From positions 62,001-126,000 of the forward strand of contig NZ_AUCE01000017.1 in assembly GCF_000429605.1 (NCBI RefSeq): a stretch of DNA of 64,000 nt, given 5' to 3'. This stretch comes from Azonexus hydrophilus DSM 23864 (GTDB lineage Bacteria; Pseudomonadota; Gammaproteobacteria; Burkholderiales; Rhodocyclaceae). Below, piece after piece: positions 53,602 through 60,898 of the stretch. The stretch's first letter is position 1. The number at the start of each line of letters is the position of its first letter. The translations under genes were made by a program, and so were the position numbers. Under the pieces are notes generated by a model that made no database searches, had not been told where the DNA came from, and saw only the letters and a program-made list of their open reading frames with translations.

Positions 53602-55164
53602 CTATTCGACATGCAGCTTGATCTCTTGATTCATGAGGCGCCGAATTGTCGCCACCCCCCGTCGCTCGCATTCGGTGCACCAGGGTTGGCAGCGGTTCAT
53701 CAACGACTCGGCTAAATGCAGGGCGTCGATCATTGTCGCTTGCGCCTGTGGAGTATGCCAGGCAGCGATAGCGTCGCGTGATTCCTGCGGAATTGTTCCG
53801 TCCCCGACCCAGTCCTGCAATCTGGAAAGCGCCACGTGAAAATCGTTGAGGAACCCGAACGCGTCCTGCAAGCTGGCAACCGATTTGGCGTAATCCAGCA
53901 TTTCGTCCTTGTCGAACAGGGGCGCAAAAAACTCGCATGAGTAGCGCAGGTGCTTCAGCGCAATGCGCAAACGGTGCGCTCGCTCCGGGGTGGGCGTTTT
54001 GAGGGTCCGGGTCAGACATTTCAGCGCACTGCGGTGCAAGCCCGCGAGCTGCTTCTCGGCGAACCGGAACAGATTCCTGGAAAAATCACCGGCATCCAGG
54101 TCTTGCAAGTCGCGGACAAACAGGAGAACCGGAGCCCCGTATTGCAGTTGGGCCAATTGCGTGACCGCCTCCGCTTGCGCCCTGTCAAACGCTGCAAGCG
54201 CCGCCTTGACATGCAATTCCGCACCAGCGTCCCCGCATTGCAACATGGGCGCCAGAATACCTGAGCGCATCACGTCCAGATCTCGAACATCACCGGCAAC
54301 CCGGGACAGCTCCTTGACCCGTTTCGTCCATCGCGCATGATAACGACCGGGCAAAGCCGGCTTGAAGACCTTGAGAAGGCTGCCGAGGCGGCGCAAGGAA
54401 ACGCGGAATTGGTGAACGAACTCCTGATCCTTCGATGTCAGCACCCCCAATAGATTGGCCTGCCACATCTGCAATCCCTGGCTGGCCAGAAACTGGAATG
54501 CCGCATACGAATCCTGCTTGGCCCCGACGAGGCTCGGGGGGGCTTTACGGGCACCGGGAAGCTGCTTGAGAAATAGCTGGTAGCCACGTTCGGCTTTGCT
54601 GACATCATGCGGCACCAGAGGCAAATGCGTGGCCAGGGCGATCGCAAAATCAAGCAGGTCTTCGGGCTTTCCCTGCGCCAGTTCAAGCTCTACCTCGGAA
54701 ATCGGCAAGGACCTGCCATCGGAGACGACATGACCGCTATCGACCATGACCCGGATAGCAATCTTCCTGGCAATATCCACGCGCCAGGTTCGTCGCTCGA
54801 ACGAGGTGACAAAGACGGGCTGCAGACTCGATTGCCGTTCCTCCAGAAAATCTCGAAGCGTTGATACCTCGATGGCGCTGAAGTCGAAGGCGCCCTTGTA
54901 GGAAGTTTCCCACTCGGGCCGCACAGCAAGACCGGCCACGGCCTTGGCGTCACATTTGACCGTTTGCAGTTGCTCGGTGGGCGTTGTACGAAGACGTAGC
55001 GCCACTCGTTCCCGGTACAAAGCCATGTCCGGCGTGTCGTAATAAACATTCTCCAGACGCTGCAGGGTGCCGACTTCGATCCCTGCAGCAACCAGTGGAT
55101 GAGTGCCGACCCGAGCTATTTCGCCTGGAGAACAATAGAGCTTCAATTCAACTTCAGTGGCCAT
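53602..55164 (-). CDS. CYTH-CHAD domain protein (inorganic triphosphatase type)
   Basis: A 520-residue cytoplasmic protein. The start at 55164 gives MATEVELKLYCSPGE with the ExExK motif of CYTH phosphatases, which cleave tripolyphosphate or similar substrates. The CYTH domain spans ~1-200 and a helical CHAD domain spans ~220-510 with conserved basic and His residues (HQFRVSLRRLGSLLKVF, RLRIALKHLRYSCEFF) that bind polyphosphate. This matches YgiF-like proteins. No clear ribosome binding site is visible. Divergent from arsR with ~140 bases between. Confidence 0.88.
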   Translation of the reverse strand: MATEVELKLYCSPGEIARVGTHPLVAAGIEVGTLQRLENVYYDTPDMALYRERVALRLRTTPTEQLQTVKCDAKAVAGLAVRPEWETSYKGAFDFSAIEVSTLRDFLEERQSSLQPVFVTSFERRTWRVDIARKIAIRVMVDSGHVVSDGRSLPISEVELELAQGKPEDLLDFAIALATHLPLVPHDVSKAERGYQLFLKQLPGARKAPPSLVGAKQDSYAAFQFLASQGLQMWQANLLGVLTSKDQEFVHQFRVSLRRLGSLLKVFKPALPGRYHARWTKRVKELSRVAGDVRDLDVMRSGILAPMLQCGDAGAELHVKAALAAFDRAQAEAVTQLAQLQYGAPVLLFVRDLQDLDAGDFSRNLFRFAEKQLAGLHRSALKCLTRTLKTPTPERAHRLRIALKHLRYSCEFFAPLFDKDEMLDYAKSVASLQDAFGFLNDFHVALSRLQDWVGDGTIPQESRDAIAAWHTPQAQATMIDALHLAESLMNRCQPWCTECERRGVATIRRLMNQEIKLHVE

Positions 55165-55271
55165 TTGTCGCGGTTGGAGTCGGAATGAAGCGGAGTCTAG
55201 CGAAGGCAATATTTCAGCTCTACCTCGCACACCCAAATTATTGTGTTCTCAGCGTCACGGAATCGACATAC

Positions 55272-55287
55272 AATTGCAACAACAATT
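55272..55287 (+). promoter_or_regulatory. candidate ArsR operator
   Basis: AATTG-CAACAA-CAATT, an inverted repeat of 5-bp arms, lies 17 bases before the arsR start. The surrounding 55215-55303 is AT-rich compared with the genes. Autoregulation by ArsR is typical; this exact site is a guess. Confidence 0.4.
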
Positions 55288-55303
55288 CGATATTATTGGA
55301 AAT

Positions 55304-55669
55304 ATGGAAATCAAAGACGCCACCGAAAAACTCGCCGCGCTCGGCAACGAATCGCGCCTGGCCATCTTCCGCCTGCTCGTCGAAGCCGGCCCAGAAGGTC
55401 TCTGCGCCGGCGATCTGTGCCGGGCGCTGGCGATGCCGGCGGCGACCGCGTCCTTCCATTTTTCCCACCTGGCGCGTGCCGGGCTGCTGGAAAGCCGGCG
55501 CGAAGGGCGCAGCATCATTTACTCGGCCAATTACCCGGAAATGGACGCCCTGATCGCCTTCCTCACCCGCAACTGCTGCCAGGGCGAAAGCTGTCTGCCA
55601 CTGACTGCAGGCTGCGACAGCATCGAGAAACGCCGCCCCACCACCCCGTTAGCCAAGGAGCCAACATGA
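55304..55669 (+). CDS. arsR: arsenic-responsive repressor ArsR
   Basis: A 121-residue winged-helix repressor. The start at 55304 (MEIKDATEKLAALGNESRL) matches the family; longer in-frame starts run into the divergent promoter. DNA-binding helix: AATASFHFSHLARAGLL. Metal-sensing cysteines appear to be C91, C92 and C97 near the C-terminus, as in the Acidithiobacillus-type ArsR, rather than the CVC of the E. coli protein. Overlaps arsC by 4 bases. First gene of an arsenic operon. Confidence 0.92.
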   Translation: MEIKDATEKLAALGNESRLAIFRLLVEAGPEGLCAGDLCRALAMPAATASFHFSHLARAGLLESRREGRSIIYSANYPEMDALIAFLTRNCCQGESCLPLTAGCDSIEKRRPTTPLAKEPT

Positions 55670-56166
55670 GCGATCGCATCTACAACGTACTTTTCCTGTG
55701 CACCGGCAATTCCGCCCGCAGCATCCTGGCTGAATCCCTGCTCAACCACCTCGGCCGTGGCCGCTTCCAGGCGTTTTCCGCCGGCAGCCACCCTAATGGC
55801 ACGGTCAATCCCTTCGTGCTCGAAATGATCAACCGCCAGGAACTGCCGACCGGACATCTGCGCAGCAAGTCCTGGGACGAATTCGCCGCCGCCGGTGCCC
55901 CGGCACTGGACTTCGTCTTCACCGTCTGCGACAACGCGGCCGGCGAAGTCTGCCCGATCTGGCCCGGCCAGCCGATGACCGCTCACTGGGGCGTTGAAGA
56001 TCCGGCCGCCGTCAGCGGCGACGACGAACAGAAGCGCGCGGCGGTGATGAAAGCCTTCATCCAACTCAAGCGCCGCATCGAGCTCTTCCTGGCGCTGCCG
56101 ATGAACAAGCTGGACAACATGTCGCTGCAGAAGAGCCTGGACGATATCGGCCAGCAAAAGGACTGA
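55666..56166 (+). CDS. arsC: arsenate reductase, LMW-phosphatase type (long form)
   Basis: A 166-residue protein. The start at 55666 follows AAGGAG. The P-loop CTGNSARS at residues ~12-19 holds the nucleophilic Cys; two further cysteines lie in FTVCDNAAGEVCPIW, as in thioredoxin-coupled ArsC. AHWGVEDP is typical of this longer type found in arsR-linked operons. Reduces arsenate to arsenite for efflux. A second ArsC-like gene follows 8 bases on. Confidence 0.88.
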   Translation: MSDRIYNVLFLCTGNSARSILAESLLNHLGRGRFQAFSAGSHPNGTVNPFVLEMINRQELPTGHLRSKSWDEFAAAGAPALDFVFTVCDNAAGEVCPIWPGQPMTAHWGVEDPAAVSGDDEQKRAAVMKAFIQLKRRIELFLALPMNKLDNMSLQKSLDDIGQQKD

Positions 56167-56174
56167 GTCCCGAC

Positions 56175-56579
56175 ATGAAAACCGTACTGATACTCTGCAC
56201 CGGCAACTCCTGCCGCTCCCAGATGGCCGAGGCCCTGGTCAACCACGATCTGGCCGGTCAGGTTCGCGCCCTGTCGGCCGGCACCGTGCCGCAACCCAAG
56301 GTGGCCGACGGTGCCATTGAAGCCCTTCAACTGGCGGGCATTTCGACTGCCGGATTGCAGCCCAAGGATATCGACGCCGTCATCGGCGAGGAAATCGATC
56401 TGGTGGTCACGGTCTGCGACAACGCAAAGGAAAGCTGCCCGGTTTTTCCCCGCCCGATTCCGCGCCTTCACCTGCCCTTCCACGACCCGCACGGCGAACC
56501 GCTGGACAGCTTCATCGCCGTCCGCGACGACATTCGCCAGCGGCTGATTGGCGAAGTCCGCAAGGCATTCGCTTTATGA
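56175..56579 (+). CDS. arsC: second arsenate reductase, LMW-phosphatase type (short form)
   Basis: A 134-residue protein. P-loop CTGNSCRSQMAEAL with an extra Cys, and VTVCDNAKESCPVFP with the redox pair. Shorter and distinct from the preceding ArsC, so this is a pair of different subtypes rather than a recent duplication. Overlaps the aquaporin gene by 4 bases. Confidence 0.86.
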   Translation: MKTVLILCTGNSCRSQMAEALVNHDLAGQVRALSAGTVPQPKVADGAIEALQLAGISTAGLQPKDIDAVIGEEIDLVVTVCDNAKESCPVFPRPIPRLHLPFHDPHGEPLDSFIAVRDDIRQRLIGEVRKAFAL

Positions 56580-57277
56580 GCACCTGCCTGAGCCGTCGGC
56601 TGACTGCCGAAATGCTGGGCACGGCGCTGTTGCTGGCGACGGTCGTCGGTTCGGGCATCATGGCCGAGCGCCTGGCCGATGGCAACATCGCGCTGGCGCT
56701 GCTGGCCAACACCATCGCCACTGGTGCCGTACTGGTCGTGCTGATCCTGATTTTCGGTCCGCTCTCCGGTGCCCACTTCAATCCGGCCGTCAGTCTCGCC
56801 GACGCCTGGCAGGGTGGCCTGGCCAAACGCGACGTTGCCCCCTACATCCTGGCGCAGGTTGTCGGTGGCCTGATTGGTGTCGCGGTGGCCAACCTGATGT
56901 TCGACAACCCGGCCTGGTTTGCCTCAACCAAGGTGCGTACTGGTGGCGCGCAATGGTTCAGCGAGTTCATCGCCACCTTCGGCCTGCTTGCTGCGATCTG
57001 GGGCAGTGTGCGGCAACGCCCTTCGGCCGTTCCTTATGTCGTCGGTGCCTACATCACCGCCGCCTACTGGTTCACCTCGTCCACCTCCTTCGCCAATCCT
57101 GCCGTCACCATCGCCCGCGCCACCAGCGACAGCTTTGCCGGCATCCGCCCGGACGATGTCCCCGGCTTCATCATCGCCCAGTTGCTCGGCGCATTTGCCG
57201 CAACCGCGCTGTTTGCCTGGCTGATGCCTGCTCGCTCTGCCAACACCACCGAGGAGAAAAACCATGCCCAAGCTTGA
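56576..57277 (+). CDS. aqpS: MIP-family channel (AqpS-like)
   Basis: A 233-residue inner-membrane channel of the aquaporin/glyceroporin family. Two NPA boxes are present: HFNPAVS (~residue 67) and FANPAVT (~178); six spans. In arsenic operons such channels pass arsenite (AqpS in rhizobia). Here it sits between ArsC and ArsD in the slot where ArsB or Acr3 is usually found. Overlaps arsD by 14 bases. Confidence 0.87.
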   Translation: MSTCLSRRLTAEMLGTALLLATVVGSGIMAERLADGNIALALLANTIATGAVLVVLILIFGPLSGAHFNPAVSLADAWQGGLAKRDVAPYILAQVVGGLIGVAVANLMFDNPAWFASTKVRTGGAQWFSEFIATFGLLAAIWGSVRQRPSAVPYVVGAYITAAYWFTSSTSFANPAVTIARATSDSFAGIRPDDVPGFIIAQLLGAFAATALFAWLMPARSANTTEEKNHAQA

Positions 57278-57626
57278 AATCTACGATCCCGCCATGTGCT
57301 GCTCGACCGGCGTCTGCGGCGTCGATGTCGATCCCGTACTCGTCCAGTTCGCTGCCGACCTCGCCTGGGTCGGCGAGCAGGGCGTTGCTGTCCAGCGCTA
57401 CAACCTCGGCCAGGAGCCGCAAGCCTTCGCCGCCAACCCGGCGGTGGTCAAGGAAATGGAAGCCGGCATCGACCGCCTGCCGATCATCGCCATCGACGGC
57501 CAGATCGTCACCACCGGCCTCTATCCGTCGCGCGCGCAACTGGCACAAAAGCTCGGCCTGACACTGAGCGGCGGCGAAGAGACACCGACAAAGTCCTGCT
57601 GTTCGCCAAAATCCGGCTGCTGCTGA
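57264..57626 (+). CDS. arsD: arsenite metallochaperone ArsD
   Basis: A 120-residue thioredoxin-fold protein that hands arsenite to ArsA. The key cysteines are C12, C13 and C18 in MCCSTGVCG, plus two C-terminal vicinal pairs (KSCCSPKSGCC). Conserved LPIIAIDG and YPSRAQL segments. Length is typical. It ends 4 bases before arsA, its partner. Confidence 0.94.
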   Translation: MPKLEIYDPAMCCSTGVCGVDVDPVLVQFAADLAWVGEQGVAVQRYNLGQEPQAFAANPAVVKEMEAGIDRLPIIAIDGQIVTTGLYPSRAQLAQKLGLTLSGGEETPTKSCCSPKSGCC

Positions 57627-57630
57627 GGAA

Positions 57631-59382
57631 ATGGCCATGATCGCGCTGAACGGCACACCGCGTCACCTCTTCTTCACCGGCAAGGGCGGCGTCGGCAAGA
57701 CCTCGCTGTCCTGCGCGACCGGGCTGGCCCTGGCTGAACAAGGGCGACGGGTGCTGATCGTCAGTACCGATCCGGCATCGAATCTCGATGAAGTGCTGGA
57801 AACGCCGCTATCCGGCAGCCCGACCGCCATCAACGGGGTGCCCGGCCTGGCGGCGCTGAACATCGACCCGGAAGCAGCCGCTGCCGCCTACCGCGAGCGG
57901 ATGGTCGCGCCCTACCGCAACCTCCTGCCGGCGGCGGCGATCCAGAGCATGGAAGAGCAGTTCTCTGGCGCCTGCACGGTCGAGATCGCGGCCTTCGACG
58001 AGTTCGCCAAGCTGCTCGGCGACGCCGGCGCCACGGCAAACTTCGACCACGTCATCTTCGACACCGCGCCGACCGGCCACACACTGCGCCTGCTGACGCT
58101 GCCATCGGCGTGGAGCGGCTACATCGACAGCAACCAGGGCGGCGCCTCCTGCCTCGGCCCGCTGGCCGGACTGGAAAAGCAGAAGGCCTTGTACGCAGCA
58201 ACGGTCGACCGCCTGTCCGACCCGGCGCAGACCCGCGTCGTCCTGGTCGCCCGGGCCGACAGCGCGGCGTTGCGCGAGGCGGAGCGCACCCGTCACGAGC
58301 TGGCCGAACTCGGCGTCGGCAACCTGCACCTGATCGTCAACGGCCTGTTCTCGGCCCGTTCGGACGACGCCATCGCCCAGGCCATGGACCAGCGCAGCAG
58401 CGCTGCCCTGCTCGCCATGCCGCCCGGCCTGGCCGGGCTGCCGCGCCAGGTCGTCCCCTTCCTGCCACGCGGCACGGTCGGGCTCGACGCCCTGCGCGCC
58501 ATCGTCGATCCGGCAGCTATCGCTACGCCGGAAGGCCCGGCCGACGCCAGCACCCCGTTGCCCGCCGGCCTCGGCGCGCTGATCGACGAACTGGCCAGCG
58601 CCGGTCACGGCGTGGTCATGACCATGGGTAAAGGGGGCGTCGGCAAAACCACCGTCGCGGCGGCCGTCGCCGTCGCGCTGGCCCGGCGTGGACACAAGGT
58701 GCACCTATCGACCACCGACCCGGCCGCCCATGTCGCCGCCGCCGTTGGCAGCGAAATTCCCGGGCTCTCGGTCAGCCGTATCGACCCCGCCGACGAAGTG
58801 GCCGCTTACACCGAAGAAGTATTGAGCAAGGCGCGCGGCACACTCGACGCCAGCGCCCTGGCGCTGCTGGAAGAAGACCTGCGCTCGCCGTGCACCGAGG
58901 AAATCGCCGTGTTCCGCGCCTTCGCCCGCGAGGTCGATCGCGGCAGTGAGGGTTTCGTCGTCCTCGACACCGCGCCGACCGGCCACACCATCCTGTTGCT
59001 CGACGCCGCCGAGGCCTACCATCGCGAGGTGCTGCGCACCCGCGGCGAAATGCCGGCCGCCGTGACGCAGTTGTTGCCGCGCCTGCGCGACCCGGCCTTT
59101 ACGCATGTATTGGTCGTTACCCTACCGGAAGCGACGCCGGTGCACGAAGCCGAGCGCCTGCAGGGCGACCTGGCCCGCGCCGGCATCCAGCCCTGGGCCT
59201 GGGTCATCGAACAGAGCCTGCTCGCCAGCGGCAGCCGCGACCCAATGCTGTCGCTGCGCGGCGCTTACGAAATCCCGTTCATCCGCCGCGTCGCCGACAC
59301 GCTGGCGCCGCGCTGCGCGCTGGTGCCGTGGCTGGCAGCCGCACCGGTCGGGGTGGACGGGTTGCGGCAACTGGATCACTGA
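57631..59382 (+). CDS. arsA: arsenite-stimulated ATPase ArsA
   Basis: A 583-residue two-domain ATPase. Each half has a P-loop: GKGGVGKTS at residues ~17-25 and GKGGVGKTT at ~330. Each also has a DTAPTGHT signature (~144 and ~450). Metal-site cysteines correspond to C115, C174 and one in SPCTEEIAVF. It normally drives an ArsB or Acr3 pump; neither is adjacent here. Last gene of the operon. Confidence 0.95.
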   Translation: MAMIALNGTPRHLFFTGKGGVGKTSLSCATGLALAEQGRRVLIVSTDPASNLDEVLETPLSGSPTAINGVPGLAALNIDPEAAAAAYRERMVAPYRNLLPAAAIQSMEEQFSGACTVEIAAFDEFAKLLGDAGATANFDHVIFDTAPTGHTLRLLTLPSAWSGYIDSNQGGASCLGPLAGLEKQKALYAATVDRLSDPAQTRVVLVARADSAALREAERTRHELAELGVGNLHLIVNGLFSARSDDAIAQAMDQRSSAALLAMPPGLAGLPRQVVPFLPRGTVGLDALRAIVDPAAIATPEGPADASTPLPAGLGALIDELASAGHGVVMTMGKGGVGKTTVAAAVAVALARRGHKVHLSTTDPAAHVAAAVGSEIPGLSVSRIDPADEVAAYTEEVLSKARGTLDASALALLEEDLRSPCTEEIAVFRAFAREVDRGSEGFVVLDTAPTGHTILLLDAAEAYHREVLRTRGEMPAAVTQLLPRLRDPAFTHVLVVTLPEATPVHEAERLQGDLARAGIQPWAWVIEQSLLASGSRDPMLSLRGAYEIPFIRRVADTLAPRCALVPWLAAAPVGVDGLRQLDH

Positions 59383-59404
59383 TCCTGGCAGCCCATCCGG
59401 GAAG

Positions 59405-59425
59405 CGGGCCGGGGACACCGGCCCG
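59405..59425. terminator. GC-rich hairpin between convergent genes
   Basis: CGGGCCGG (59405-59412) pairs with CCGGCCCG (59418-59425). It lies between arsA and the convergent basic-protein gene. There is no T run, so it may be a weak bidirectional terminator. Confidence 0.45.
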
Positions 59426-59433
59426 TTGCCTGC

Positions 59434-60015
59434 TTACTTCTTGCTCGGACGTCCGGTCTTGATGCGCTCGACGCGATCCATGACCGCCTTCAGTTCGGCA
59501 TCGTTGAGCGCGGCCAGTACGGCAACGCCGGCACGCAGCAGCTCACTCTTCTTGACCTCGCCGCCAAGGCCGCCCATGCGCTTCTTGAGCACGGCGATCT
59601 GGGCGTATTCGGCTTCCGGCATGGCATAGCTGTCGCGGACCAGCTTCGGCTTCCTGACCTTGGCGGGCTTTTCAGCCTTTACCGGCTTTTCCACCTTGGC
59701 GGGCTTGGCCTTGCTGGCTTTCACCGGCTTGGCCTTGGGTGCCTGGGGCGGGTCGTAGCAGATGGCCTCGGCCTGCTCCAAGGCTTCGGCCAGGGCTTTC
59801 TGATGCTTGGCAACGGTCTCGGCAACAGCCGGCGCCTTGCGCGGGGTACGCGCCCGGGCGGGAGCCGCGGCCTTGGCCGGCGCGGCGGCTACCGGTTTTT
59901 CGGCAACGGCCGCCGCCGGGGTGGCGACTTTGGCGGCGGCCGCTGCGGGCTTGGCTGCGGGCTTGGCTGCGGGCTTCTGTGCGGCGCTTCGCGGCGCTTG
60001 CTTGGTATTGGTCAT
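59434..60015 (-). CDS. Lys/Ala/Pro-rich basic protein, possibly nucleoid-associated
   Basis: A 193-residue protein. Residues 1-60 and 90-125 are low-complexity Ala/Lys/Pro repeats (AAKPAAKPAA, KPVKASKAKPAK) like bacterial histone H1-like tails. The last ~60 residues form a more ordered part (MPEAEYAQIAVLKKRMGG, KKSELLRAGVAVLAAL) that resembles a ribbon-helix-helix-like or dimerisation segment. I do not recognise a named family. DNA binding is inferred from charge. Preceded by an AT-rich promoter region shared with rpiA. Confidence 0.7.
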   Translation of the reverse strand: MTNTKQAPRSAAQKPAAKPAAKPAAAAAKVATPAAAVAEKPVAAAPAKAAAPARARTPRKAPAVAETVAKHQKALAEALEQAEAICYDPPQAPKAKPVKASKAKPAKVEKPVKAEKPAKVRKPKLVRDSYAMPEAEYAQIAVLKKRMGGLGGEVKKSELLRAGVAVLAALNDAELKAVMDRVERIKTGRPSKK

Positions 60016-60128
60016 GGCTACTTTCCCTGTAAAAACGGTATGTGTAGTTTAGCGATTTTGCACTGTCACAAGATTAAAGTTTTTTGACAGGTAAAATGCG
60101 CCTCAACTTGAACCACGGAGCACTTTTC

Positions 60129-60797
60129 ATGACCCAGGACGAACTGAAACAGGCGGTTGCCCAGGCGGCGGCTGACTACGTTGCCGAAAAGGCCCCGGCG
60201 GGTGCCATCATCGGTGTCGGTACCGGCTCGACGGCCAATTTCTTCATCGACGCGCTGGCCCCGCTTAAAGACCGCTATCGCGGTGCCGTCGCCAGTTCCG
60301 AGGCCACCCGCAAGCGCCTCGAAGGTCACGGCATCCCGGTCCTCGACCTCAACGAGGTCGAGCATATTCCGGTCTATGTGGATGGCGCCGACGAGGTCGA
60401 TGCCGGCCTGAACATGATCAAGGGGGGAGGTGGCGCGCTGACCCGCGAAAAGATCGTCGCTGCGGTGGCCGACATCTTTGTCTGCATCGCCGACGGTTCC
60501 AAGCTGGTCGACACCATGGGCAAATTCCCGTTGCCGGTCGAAGTGATCCCCATGGCCCGCGCCCACGTCGCCCGCCAACTGGCCAAACTCGGTGGCAAGC
60601 CGGTGCTGCGCGAAGGCTTCGTGACCGACAACGGCAACCTGATCCTCGATGTCCATGGCCTGGCAATTTCCGATCCCAAAGGGCTGGAAGCACAGATCAA
60701 CCAGATCGTTGGCGTCGTCACCAACGGCCTCTTTGCCGTGCGTCCGGCCAACCTGCTGTTGCTGGGTACGGCCGATGGCGTACGCCGGATCGGCTGA
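60129..60797 (+). CDS. rpiA: ribose-5-phosphate isomerase A
   Basis: A 222-residue RpiA interconverting ribose 5-phosphate and ribulose 5-phosphate. The start at 60129 has GGAG at 60117-60120. Active-site segments: [40 protein letters not shown] (D, E and K residues) and [11 protein letters not shown]. Normal length. Monocistronic, with its own terminator. Confidence 0.95.
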   Translation: MTQDELKQAVAQAAADYVAEKAPAGAIIGVGTGSTANFFIDALAPLKDRYRGAVASSEATRKRLEGHGIPVLDLNEVEHIPVYVDGADEVDAGLNMIKGGGGALTREKIVAAVADIFVCIADGSKLVDTMGKFPLPVEVIPMARAHVARQLAKLGGKPVLREGFVTDNGNLILDVHGLAISDPKGLEAQINQIVGVVTNGLFAVRPANLLLLGTADGVRRIG

Positions 60798-60868
60798 GTC
60801 ATTTTCCTGTCACATCCTGGGGTTAAAGTTCGTCCAGCAAAAACAGAAACCCCAATTCTCTCCATTCA

Positions 60869-60897
60869 AGCCCGGCGTCAGTCGGGCTTCTTTTTTG
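60869..60897 (+). terminator. terminator after rpiA
   Basis: AAGCCCG (60869-60875) pairs with CGGGCTT (60884-60890), followed by CTTTTTT. It lies about 70 bases after rpiA and just before the convergent signalling gene. Confidence 0.85.
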
Positions 60898-60898
60898 C

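Noticed and set aside
60063..60090. CTGTCA and TGACAG upstream of rpiA, Pho-box-like
   Set aside because: They are inverted, not tandem, and 16 bases apart; only one 7-mer matches, so not a PhoB site.
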